From NCBI RefSeq assembly GCF_016918545.1, contig NZ_JAFFQC010000002.1, positions 1 to 64,000 on the forward strand: a DNA stretch of 64,000 bases, in the 5' to 3' direction. A program made the position numbers and the translations under genes. How positions within the stretch are numbered: the stretch's first letter is position 1; every line of letters begins with the position of its first letter. The stretch is from Desulfobulbus alkaliphilus. GTDB lineage: Bacteria > Desulfobacterota > Desulfobulbia > Desulfobulbales > Desulfobulbaceae. Below, piece by piece: positions 35,466 to 43,581 of the stretch. A model generated the notes under the pieces. The model had not been told where the DNA came from. It did not search any database and saw only the letters and a program-made list of their open reading frames with translations.

Positions 35466-35657
35466 CCTGAATCCGTGACGGCTGGATTCATTTTTTGGAT
35501 ATATTTTACTGTAATCATATTATAAATGCAGATGAATTCTTGATAATACCCTCCACCAGCCGCCCTTCCGGGGGTCTGTCCGCACGCCATCTTCATTGCC
35601 CGAAACCGCCAGATAGAGTGTCCATTAATCAAACGATCACAGACAATAAAGCTAAAC
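35466..35657 (-). repeat. MITE copy E, 3'-decayed
   Basis: CCTGAATCCGTGACGG start intact; GCCGCCCTTCCGGGGGTCTG and CGCACGCCATCTTCATTGCC blocks present; right end degenerates at AATAAAGCTAAACGG. Confidence 0.8.
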
Positions 35658-35748
35658 GGTCCTCCCGTGGATATCTTTTGATCCACAGCACAGGATAGAC
35701 CTCCAACAATGTCAAAGAGTTACAACACCTCTCAACTTGATCTATCGC

Positions 35749-36447
35749 TCACCTTCCTTCATCCTCAATAGCGATAGTCAGATGGTTTGGCCTGATGGCG
35801 GAACGCGACCAGTGCTGCTCGACCGCCTGGATAAATGCGGGGCGAACAAGTTTGGCCCGTTGTTCAAGCCAGTCACCTTGGTCAATTCTCAGGTATACGC
35901 CTTCGGCAGATTGATCAGTTAATCTCGACTGTGATACGAGGTTTTCAATTTCGGGAAAGGTAAACTGCCCGTGAGCAAGGCTTGGTACTTTGGAGATATG
36001 CATTATATTTAAAAAGTTATCCCGGCGCGCCAATGACAGAAAACGACGTGACTCTCGGTCATACACATCAAAAGCAAGAAACCAGTCGGGCAGACGATTA
36101 TAGAAAATAGAATGCTGGGCATAGCACCACTCACCAAAAAGGATATATCGGTCATAGAGATGTTCGAAAAGCACATCGGTGCGAAGCGCCAACCATTCAC
36201 CGAGTTTTTTCCATTGCCCCGAGCCGGGTAACTGCAAATAAGCACCTCTGTTCTGGGCGAAAATATTCCCCTCGGTATCAAACGAGATGCCCAGGTTTGC
36301 CCCGTCCACCTTCTCTTCTACAGTCAGTGTATGCTGCAGGAATTCTTCACGTTCGGATTCTGTCAGAACTTTGTCGCCCCTGATGTCAACACCCGGCATG
36401 GTCGCCAAGTGAGGCGTTGCAGGAAATTTGAAGAAGTCTCTTTTCAC
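35749..36447 (-). CDS. ATP-dependent RNA ligase (Rnl2-like family)
   Basis: 232 residues from GTG 36447 overlapping the PIN gene stop (GTGA). All nucleotidyltransferase motifs are seen: EEKVDGAN (motif I, adenylated Lys ~46), FAQNRGAY (Ia), YILFGEWCYA (III), WFLAFDVYD (IIIa), AEGVYLRI (IV) and RAKLVRP (V). Size fits minimal Rnl2-type ligases. Such enzymes seal 3'-OH/5'-P breaks in RNA via enzyme-AMP; T4 RNA ligase repairs tRNA cut by the PrrC nuclease. Here it is the last gene of a translationally coupled ATPase-PIN-ligase set, suggesting repair of, or release from, PIN cleavage. Substrate is inferred. DNA ligase is possible but less likely. Confidence 0.85.
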   Translation of the reverse strand: MKRDFFKFPATPHLATMPGVDIRGDKVLTESEREEFLQHTLTVEEKVDGANLGISFDTEGNIFAQNRGAYLQLPGSGQWKKLGEWLALRTDVLFEHLYDRYILFGEWCYAQHSIFYNRLPDWFLAFDVYDRESRRFLSLARRDNFLNIMHISKVPSLAHGQFTFPEIENLVSQSRLTDQSAEGVYLRIDQGDWLEQRAKLVRPAFIQAVEQHWSRSAIRPNHLTIAIEDEGR

Positions 36448-36974
36448 GTCCCCATCTTCTCGGCATATTTAGTTTCGACGTATTGCGGGCAAAGAAACTG
36501 AACGGTAATCCCAACTTCGTCCAGGGCGTCCTTCCAACCCCACCACTTACTGTCGGTGGCTTGTAATATCGGCGGTTTGTCCTTATGGGCATTGGCCACG
36601 GCGACAAACTTCCGATCTGATCGGTCGAAATCATTCAACCCGTCATGTGTGGGAAATTCATCGTAAGAGTCGCCATTTCTGGTGATGGTCACTCGCTGAG
36701 TGTTATGCAGACTCCAGCGATTATCGTGAACCCATTTCATAAAACGATCACCGATGCCGGGCTGTCCTTTCATGGAGAGTTGCTGACGGTACTCATCGAA
36801 AATTTCGCCTCCAGCATCGATGATCAGGCCACGCTTTTTAATGACATGCTCAACCGCTTCGATGCAGGCCAGCACACAGGCATCGGATACGTCAGACTCC
36901 GGATCAGGCTGGGTGGCAAGATTGGCCGTCTTGGGCACATTGGTGTCCACCAGGCATTTTTTCGGCAGGCTCAT
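36444..36974 (-). CDS. PIN-domain nuclease
   Basis: 176 residues, ATGA overlap with the ATPase gene. KKCLVDTNVPKTANLA carries the first Asp (~10); GGEIFDEYRQQLSM the Glu (~57); FDRSDRKFVAVANAH the third (~127); LQATDSKWWGW the fourth acidic residue (~144). The fold order fits PIN endoribonucleases, but it is longer than VapC toxins and has no small antitoxin beside it. Coupled to an ATPase and an RNA ligase, so it is presumably switched on by the ATPase rather than held by an antitoxin. Target RNA unknown; tRNA is a reasonable guess. Confidence 0.8.
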   Translation of the reverse strand: MSLPKKCLVDTNVPKTANLATQPDPESDVSDACVLACIEAVEHVIKKRGLIIDAGGEIFDEYRQQLSMKGQPGIGDRFMKWVHDNRWSLHNTQRVTITRNGDSYDEFPTHDGLNDFDRSDRKFVAVANAHKDKPPILQATDSKWWGWKDALDEVGITVQFLCPQYVETKYAEKMGT

Positions 36975-38374
36975 TCGGAGGCCTCCAACTTGTCAGTTTT
37001 TTTCATCCGCTTTCTCATCGCGGCTTTGGCCTGCTCGGTGATGTCACCCATCTCGTCGCCGAAGAAGTTTTCCGGCCAATTCTTGATGTTACCGTAGATA
37101 TCAATTTCCAATGGCTCCAGGGTAGCGGGCGTCTTGGTAATATTGGCGAAATAGGCCGATACTTTTCCCTGAGGGACTGCATCTTCGGCGATACGGCGCT
37201 GCAGGCGGCGAAGGAAATGCTCCGAATGGGTCTCGATAACCAGCTGAATATCCCTGTCTGTCCCGTTTTCTCGGGAGTTGATGACATCAATCATCACGTC
37301 GGCAAGAGCCGATTGCGCATTCGGGTGCAGGTGAATCTCCGGCTGCTCCATGAGAATGATCGACCTTGCCGGAGCATAGAAGCATTGCACCAAGACAGGC
37401 AACACCTGTGAAATGCCAAAACCGACGTCGGGAAGATCAACCCAATCCCTTGAACCCTTGGTGCGGACCTTGACCTCGTACTCCTGCCGCTGCTCGGATA
37501 TGGGGTTGACCTTGAATTCTTCAATCAGCCCCATATCCTTAAGCTTGAGAGCAAGAATCTCCTCGAAAGGTTTAGCTGGGCGTTTGTATCCCAGGCTGAT
37601 TTTCCGGCTTCGCGCCGCAAGAATCGCGGCAACTGTATTTTCCCCCGCATAGCCGACACTTTCAGGCTCCATGCCGGTCCACGAATATAGACGTTCCGCC
37701 TTGGTGCGCAACGGTCCAAGATAACAGAGAGATCGGTAGAGCTTTTCATGGCGCAGGTTCAGCGCCTGGACGAAATCCGCGTTCTGGTGATAGGCAACCA
37801 CCTCATCAGGAAAACCGTAAAACCGGACCGGGGCTCCAGGATACCAGACCCGTCCCTGCTTGCGTTTCAACGTGTAGTTGGTCGCATCGACTTTGTACTC
37901 GGACTTGGAATCTGATTTCCGCTCCATGCCGATGGATAGCCGGGATTTCTCATCTTCAAGCAGCTCATATTTCAGTTGATCAAGCACCAGGGTGTGCTGG
38001 TCCTTATCCCCTAAGCCGACTTCGGCTTGAAAAGAGAGATTATCGCCGGAAAAGGTCTGGCCGGTCACCGGGTCTTTGAACTTCAGTATATCCGGCAACG
38101 ACCAACGATAATCGAAGGCGATTTTGTTTGCCGGGTCGCGGTGGAAAACCATCTCTTGATAAGAGCCAAGCTGGACAGCGGAGTTCTTGCCGCCGGGATA
38201 GAAAACCGCCTTCCTGTCTGGCGACTCCACGGTTTGCTTCAGCATCATGAGAAACTGGCCAATACTGGACTTACCGGAACTGTTGGCGCCAAAAAACAGG
38301 GAAATGGGAGTCATGCGAATGGTACCGGTATCCTTCCAGCCCTTGAAGTTTTTTATTCGTAACTGTTTCAGCAT
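36971..38374 (-). CDS. AAA/ABC-type ATPase with DUF3696 domain
   Basis: 467 residues from ATG 38374 (CAGGAGAGG upstream; the longer frame is rejected). MLKQLRIKNFKGWKDTG start, Walker A GANSSGKSS (~26-34), signature region VGFGISQVLPVLVQ, Walker B SIILMEQPEIHLHPNAQSAL, H-loop IETHSEHFLRRLQRR, then the DUF3696 motif EIDIYGNIKNWPENFFGDEM. It belongs to the SMC/OLD-like ATPases without Toprim that act as sensors or regulators in defence systems (Septu PtuA, PARIS AriA are distant analogues). Begins 91 bp after the YgjP gene, so may have its own promoter, and its base composition is less GC-rich than hsdR/hsdM. Confidence 0.88.
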   Translation of the reverse strand: MLKQLRIKNFKGWKDTGTIRMTPISLFFGANSSGKSSIGQFLMMLKQTVESPDRKAVFYPGGKNSAVQLGSYQEMVFHRDPANKIAFDYRWSLPDILKFKDPVTGQTFSGDNLSFQAEVGLGDKDQHTLVLDQLKYELLEDEKSRLSIGMERKSDSKSEYKVDATNYTLKRKQGRVWYPGAPVRFYGFPDEVVAYHQNADFVQALNLRHEKLYRSLCYLGPLRTKAERLYSWTGMEPESVGYAGENTVAAILAARSRKISLGYKRPAKPFEEILALKLKDMGLIEEFKVNPISEQRQEYEVKVRTKGSRDWVDLPDVGFGISQVLPVLVQCFYAPARSIILMEQPEIHLHPNAQSALADVMIDVINSRENGTDRDIQLVIETHSEHFLRRLQRRIAEDAVPQGKVSAYFANITKTPATLEPLEIDIYGNIKNWPENFFGDEMGDITEQAKAAMRKRMKKTDKLEASE

Positions 38375-38465
38375 AATTTTCCTCTCCTGTTTGTATTGCC
38401 ATGCCGTCCACGAATCCCGGTACCCATGCGGTTCCTGATAATGCCTTTGAAAAAAACGTTCATCA

Positions 38466-39233
38466 TCAAACACTCTCCCTGGCAGCCTGCACCATGTGCG
38501 CCCATACCGGCACCTGTTTCCAGGCATCCCGCATCTGGCCGTGCAGCAGGTCGGATTGCGGCTCAAACTGGCGCAGGTGGGTCCAGAAGCGGCTGGTGTG
38601 GTTGCGCTCCAGGGTGTGACACAGCTCGTGCATCAAGACATAGCGGACCAGCTTCGGCGGCAGAAACAGCAGCTTGGCGTTCAGGCTGATCACGCCATCG
38701 GCCGAGCAGCTGCCCCAGCGGGTGCGTTGGTTCTTGATGATGACGCGACTGAAACGCAAACCACTCTCGACGGCCAGCGACTCCAGCCACGGCGGCAATG
38801 TTTCCTTGGCGTGTCTGGCCAGCCAGCGGCGCAGGGCAGCCTTGCAGCGTTCATCGTCCGTTACCGCGCCATAGACCTGGATGCGACCCTGTTGATCGGT
38901 GCGCGCCCCGACGGTCTTACCCTTGGTGGTTCGATATTCCACCCGCCAGCTCTCCGCCAGCGCGGGCAGGTCAAAGGCCTCAGGCCGGGCCGACATCTTT
39001 TCAACGAGCAGGTGCCGCACCTCCTCAAACTGATCGAGTTTCGCCGCGATCCAATCCCGCTTGCCGCTCACCAGCTCGACCACCTGCCGCTCATCGAGCC
39101 CCTTGGGCGCGATCACCGTCAAACCCTCCCGTGCCGTCATCTTCAAACGCAGGCTGCGGGCCTTGGAGGAAAGGCGGATCTCGTAGTCGAGTTGCCGCCC
39201 GTCTGGCAGTTCGATGTGGGCGTGTCGGCTCAT
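38466..39233 (-). CDS. YgjP-like zinc metallopeptidase of the type I RM operon
   Basis: 255 residues. RYVLMHELCHTLERNH (HExxH ~205) is the zinc site with the third His in TSRFW context; RTRWGSCSADGVISLN precedes it as in all YgjP/DUF45 proteins. Its stop/start abuts hsdR (ATG 39233, hsdR stop 39234). These proteins are regular companions of type I restriction genes, possibly processing or regulating the complex. Function unproven. Confidence 0.88.
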   Translation of the reverse strand: MSRHAHIELPDGRQLDYEIRLSSKARSLRLKMTAREGLTVIAPKGLDERQVVELVSGKRDWIAAKLDQFEEVRHLLVEKMSARPEAFDLPALAESWRVEYRTTKGKTVGARTDQQGRIQVYGAVTDDERCKAALRRWLARHAKETLPPWLESLAVESGLRFSRVIIKNQRTRWGSCSADGVISLNAKLLFLPPKLVRYVLMHELCHTLERNHTSRFWTHLRQFEPQSDLLHGQMRDAWKQVPVWAHMVQAARESV

Positions 39234-42200
39234 TTATGCGTCCTTACTTCCCGGCTTGTACTGCTTGCGCTTGAGCACCTGCACCAATTGACCGATGAAC
39301 TCCATGACGTCGCCCGCCAGCAGCCCCATCGCTGAGAAACGCCCGGCGACCAGCAGGAGCAAGGCCTTGGAAAGTTCCGGATCGATGGAGCTTACATTCC
39401 ACCAGCCGGAGAAGCAGTGTTTGTCTGCCTCGTCGAGGATAGCGGCAGCTACCTCGGCGGCCTGGGTCTCGGTCAGGGCGACGTTACGGGCCTTGATCTT
39501 GAGCGCCAGTTGCTGGCCGATGGGGCGTTTGGATTCTTCCACGGCGGAACGCACCGCCTCGGTGAGGGATTCCAACTCCTCGATCAGGGCGATTCCTGCC
39601 AGGGTTCCGGCCCGCTTTTCGTCGATGATGCGTTGCAGCTTTTCCGACAACGGCCGGAAGGTTTCATCCTGATCCAGCCTGACGCGCAACTCGGCGGTGA
39701 GCATCGCCTCGATGTCCAGCGCCTTGGCGTCGGGCTTCTTGTCCCTGAGCTTGGTCAGGAAATGTTCGTCCAGCACATAGGTGGGGAACGCCTTTTCCAG
39801 CTCCTCCACGTCGATATGCTGGCGGATAAGCTCCCTGGTACGGGCCGCGTCCTCCTCTGTCGCCTCCAGGGCCGCATCGGGATAGAACTTCTTGCGGTAG
39901 AGCATATAGAGCTTGGTCAGCCAGGCATAGGGACGCACATAGTCACGCAGCTGCTCGTCCGGTTGCAGCGCCTCGTAGAGTACCCGCAGGTTGCGGTAGC
40001 CGGTATCGAAGGTCTTTTCCGCCCCTTCCCCGTCACGCAGGATCTTCATGGCGGCGATGAAAGCCGAGTGCGACCCGTCACGGGGCACCGTCTCCTCGGG
40101 GAAGAGCGCCCACAGGCTGTCGAACTGACGGCGGAAATGCTCACGGATGCGCTCGAAGGGAAAGGCAATGTCGCCCAGCTCCTCGGGCCGGTAGTTGAGC
40201 GCCTCGTTCAGGTGGTCGAAGATGCCGTAGTAGTCGAGGACAAGACCTTGCCCCTTCAGCTCGTTATAGGGGCGGTTCACCCGGGCGATGGTCTGCAGCA
40301 AACCATGGTCGCGCAGGTTTTTATCGAGATAAAGTGCCTGCAGGATGGGGGCGTCGAAACCGGTCAGCAGCATGTCGCAGACCACCAGCAGCTCCACCTT
40401 GCGCAGCTCCTTGTCCTGGTGTTCCGGCATTTCGGACTGGACTGGAATCAGGAATTCGTTGAGCAGCTTCTTGCGCTTGACCTCGCCGAGATAGAGTGCC
40501 TTTACCGCGTCCGGATCGTCCTTGGGCGCTTCGGAGATCACCGCCATCACCGCCTCACCCCCCAACCGCGCCCGCAGGGCCTCGGTGTAGAGCCGCACCG
40601 TTTCCTTATCCTTGCAGACCAGCATTGCTTTGAAGCCATTGGGCCGCACATGCTCGTTGAAATGGATCACCGCGTCGTCGACGATCTGCTCGATACGCTT
40701 GGGCAGTTTCAACAGCACATCCAGGGTGGAGGACTGACTCACCAGCCTGTTTTGTTCGGCCTCAGGCAGGTGGCCGAATTCCCGCTTGAAGGCGAGATCG
40801 AGCTTGGCCCCGTAGAGTTGCCAATCGGTCTTGCGCGGCTGCCAGTGGATCGGCTTGACCACGCCGTCGCGCAGGGCATCGGTGACGGTGTAGGGGCGGC
40901 CCATGTAGCGCTCGATGGTGCCGTCGTCCTTCACCTGGCCCCAGGCCACCGGGGTGTTGTGGTCGTCCTTCTCGATGGGGGTGCCGGTAAAGCCGAACAA
41001 CGAGGCCCCGTCCACCGCCGCCCGCATATAGGTGCCAAGTTCGCGCTCCTGGGTGCGGTGGGCTTCGTCGGCCATGACGATGACGTTCTGGCGCTGTTTG
41101 GTGATGTACTTGGGCATTCCCTCGAACAGGTGCACGGTGGTGAGAATCACCCCGCGATAGTCGCCCGCGAGCTTCGCTTCCAGGTCGCGCTTGCTGGCCG
41201 CCACATGCACGTTCTCAGTGCCGGTGGCCATCAATTCGCGGTCCATCTGGTTGCCGAGCTGCTCCCGGTCCACCAGCAGGATCACCGTGGGCTGGTTAAG
41301 CTTTGGGTCCTCCCACAGGCTGCGGGCGGCATAGATCATGGTCAGCGTCTTGCCCGAGCCTTGCGTGTGCCAGATCAGCCCGCGCCGTTTCTCCGGTGGC
41401 AGGGTCATATCGGTGGCCCGGCCGAGGATGTCCTTTACCGCCAGATACTGCTGATAGCGCACCACCACCTTGTCGGTTTTGCCGTCCTTGGTCATAAAAA
41501 CAATGAAATGGCGGATGAAGTCGAGCATGTTGGCCCGATCGAAGAGGCCGTAGAGCGAGACCTTCATCTCGTCGAACTCGTCGATGCCGTGCGGCCAGGG
41601 GTCGCGCCATTGCAACCAGAACTGCAAGCGCCGCCCCGGCACGCCGTACATCATACGGGTCTCGTTTACCCCCACGCCGTAGGCATTGGTGTAGAAGAGC
41701 TGGTCGATCTCTGCCGAATACATACCGAGCTGCTTGGCCCCCTCGCGCCAATCGGGCTTGTTGCGGCTGGCAGTCTTGGCCTCGATCACCACCACCGGAA
41801 TGCCGTTGATCAACAGCACCATGTCCGGCCGCCGGGACGAGTTGCCCTCCACCGGAAACTGGTTGGTCACCCACCATTCATTGGCGTCGAGGTCGTCGAA
41901 GTGAATCAGTCGCACATCCTTGGCCTTCTCGGACGGGTCGAACTGATAATTGACGCCGTTCTGCAGCCAGGCCAGCCACTGCCGGTTGTCGCGGCAGGCG
42001 CGCAGCTTGATAATGATGGCGTCTACCCGCGCCTCGTCGGTGAGGATGACCGGGTTGAGCGCTTTCAACTTCTCTCGCAACAGCGGCAAGAGCAGCACCT
42101 CGCGCTCGTCGGGGCGTAGCCCGGCCACTTGCTCGCGGGAGTGGTAGGTCCAACCCAGCGCCGGCGTTTGTAGATGCTCGATGATTTCCCGCTCGACCGT

Positions 42201-42278
42201 GGTCTCCTCGTTGAACAGGCGCGCCACCGTGGGCGGCGTCGTGAGGTAGCCGGGCGATATATCCCTTGTCTCAACCAT
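39234..42278 (-). CDS. hsdR: Type I restriction enzyme, R subunit
   Basis: 1014 residues. N-terminal nuclease: RPDMVLLINGIPVVVIEAK (D..ExK, ~150-170). Helicase motor: HTQGSGKTLTMIYAA (Walker A), VIVMADEAHRTQ (DEAH box), FGFTGTPIEK (motif III), CDMLLTGFDAP (V), QTIARVNRPY (VI). C-terminal coiled region ~800-1014. Cuts DNA after translocation when HsdM/S meet unmodified sites. ATG overlaps the hsdS end by 8 bp. The gene is clearly GC-richer than its neighbours, suggesting acquisition. Looks intact. Confidence 0.93.
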   Translation of the reverse strand: MVETRDISPGYLTTPPTVARLFNEETTVEREIIEHLQTPALGWTYHSREQVAGLRPDEREVLLLPLLREKLKALNPVILTDEARVDAIIIKLRACRDNRQWLAWLQNGVNYQFDPSEKAKDVRLIHFDDLDANEWWVTNQFPVEGNSSRRPDMVLLINGIPVVVIEAKTASRNKPDWREGAKQLGMYSAEIDQLFYTNAYGVGVNETRMMYGVPGRRLQFWLQWRDPWPHGIDEFDEMKVSLYGLFDRANMLDFIRHFIVFMTKDGKTDKVVVRYQQYLAVKDILGRATDMTLPPEKRRGLIWHTQGSGKTLTMIYAARSLWEDPKLNQPTVILLVDREQLGNQMDRELMATGTENVHVAASKRDLEAKLAGDYRGVILTTVHLFEGMPKYITKQRQNVIVMADEAHRTQERELGTYMRAAVDGASLFGFTGTPIEKDDHNTPVAWGQVKDDGTIERYMGRPYTVTDALRDGVVKPIHWQPRKTDWQLYGAKLDLAFKREFGHLPEAEQNRLVSQSSTLDVLLKLPKRIEQIVDDAVIHFNEHVRPNGFKAMLVCKDKETVRLYTEALRARLGGEAVMAVISEAPKDDPDAVKALYLGEVKRKKLLNEFLIPVQSEMPEHQDKELRKVELLVVCDMLLTGFDAPILQALYLDKNLRDHGLLQTIARVNRPYNELKGQGLVLDYYGIFDHLNEALNYRPEELGDIAFPFERIREHFRRQFDSLWALFPEETVPRDGSHSAFIAAMKILRDGEGAEKTFDTGYRNLRVLYEALQPDEQLRDYVRPYAWLTKLYMLYRKKFYPDAALEATEEDAARTRELIRQHIDVEELEKAFPTYVLDEHFLTKLRDKKPDAKALDIEAMLTAELRVRLDQDETFRPLSEKLQRIIDEKRAGTLAGIALIEELESLTEAVRSAVEESKRPIGQQLALKIKARNVALTETQAAEVAAAILDEADKHCFSGWWNVSSIDPELSKALLLLVAGRFSAMGLLAGDVMEFIGQLVQVLKRKQYKPGSKDA

Positions 42279-43581
42279 GGATGGCCCCCTCGGGTATGCG
42301 AATTTTGCCGGTGAGCAGGTTTTGTAGTAGGGATTTTTTGACCTGCTGGAGAGCTTCGACCTTCCCCGACACAGCTATTTCCTGCTTCTCAGCAGCTTGC
42401 AACGCCTTAACCATTTTTTCCTGTTCTGGCATTGGCGGTATTGCCACCGGCCAGTTTTTCAATTCCCGCGAATTGATGGTGCAAAGATTGCTCGTTTGCT
42501 TGGCGTGGGCATAGAAATAGTTCTTGGCCTGGTAGGTTTGAATCAGGAAATGAAATAACTCTGGTTTGAATTCGTCGGCATCCAAACGAACCCTGAAAAT
42601 ATGGTTTTGATAGCTACACGGCACGATTTCCTTTCGCCACATACCACCACGACCAAGCTTGTCGCGGTCCCCGCCTTCTGTCATCAAAATGTCGCCGTAC
42701 TGGAGAAGGTCAGTATTCAATTCCTCTTTTTTGATCTCGATAGAGCTGATGTTGCTCAACTCAAATCGACCATCTTGAACATTTACAACCGTCACATACG
42801 GTACGGTCTCGGTCTCGTGACGGGACAAGTCGCGCCCCATAGTGAAACCCGAAGTAACTTTTGCAAAATGCCTCAAAGGCTTGATCGTCCAGTGGGAAGG
42901 GCAGGTAATCCATTTGGAACAGTGCAGACCTTGCGGATGAGAAAGACCCTCAGCGAACAAGGATCGAAGCAGCGAGCGCTTCAACTCCAGTGTCGCCTCC
43001 AACTCGGCCTTGGCCTTGGCGATGGCTTCGTCGGCCAGCTTCAGCGCGGCGGCAATGCGGCGTTGTTCGTCGGGGTCGGCTGGAGAGCGCAACGGCAATT
43101 TCTTGACCGCACCCCAACTATAGTTACCAAGCCCAGTTGTTTGTTGTGAAGTTTTACTGAACCATTCATGCACAAGGTGTATGCGCATCCAACTCGCCAG
43201 GAATTCAGGTATCAATTCTTCCTGGTCTTTGACCGTCATCCCCATCAGGAACGATGCAAAGACCATTGCGCGATCTTCTTCCATCAATACCGAATCGCCA
43301 ATCCGGTCCTGAGATCCATTGGAACCTATAAACAACAGCCATCCTTTGGTAACGGCGGCTTTTTCAAGCGCCTCTAGTGAAATATTGCGTAGATAAACCA
43401 GATTGCCCAATTCCAGCCGGTCCTGGATATTCGGAATACGAATGACTGGCACAGCCCCCTCTTCTGGGCGGTCGGTTTCGTCCTCTTTCGTCCAGGTATA
43501 ACCGCGCCGAAGCTGGACCACTTGGGCCAGCGGCTTTTCGTTCCAACCTGTAGGCAATGGGTTGTCGTAAAGCGGCTTCAT
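42271..43581 (-). CDS. hsdS: Type I restriction enzyme, specificity subunit
   Basis: 436 residues: two target-recognition domains (starting near residues 12 and 222), each followed by a conserved helix (AALKLADEAIAKAKAELEAT with LKRSLLRSLF; EKMVKALQAAEKQEIAVSGK with KKSLLQNLLTGKIRIP). The bipartite recognition site cannot be read from sequence. Overlaps hsdM by 4 bp. Less GC-rich than hsdM/hsdR, as usual for exchangeable specificity genes. Confidence 0.93.
   Translation of the reverse strand: MKPLYDNPLPTGWNEKPLAQVVQLRRGYTWTKEDETDRPEEGAVPVIRIPNIQDRLELGNLVYLRNISLEALEKAAVTKGWLLFIGSNGSQDRIGDSVLMEEDRAMVFASFLMGMTVKDQEELIPEFLASWMRIHLVHEWFSKTSQQTTGLGNYSWGAVKKLPLRSPADPDEQRRIAAALKLADEAIAKAKAELEATLELKRSLLRSLFAEGLSHPQGLHCSKWITCPSHWTIKPLRHFAKVTSGFTMGRDLSRHETETVPYVTVVNVQDGRFELSNISSIEIKKEELNTDLLQYGDILMTEGGDRDKLGRGGMWRKEIVPCSYQNHIFRVRLDADEFKPELFHFLIQTYQAKNYFYAHAKQTSNLCTINSRELKNWPVAIPPMPEQEKMVKALQAAEKQEIAVSGKVEALQQVKKSLLQNLLTGKIRIPEGAIHG

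Noticed and set aside
36444-36974. PIN gene as a VapC toxin of a type II TA pair
   Set aside because: No antitoxin-size DNA-binding gene flanks it; its partners are an ATPase and an RNA ligase, and it is longer than VapC.
39417-42119. 900-codon plus-strand open frame
   Set aside because: It is antisense to hsdR, produced by the high GC3 of that gene; no ribosome site and low-complexity composition. Same for 43557-44282 and 44880-45908 opposite hsdM.
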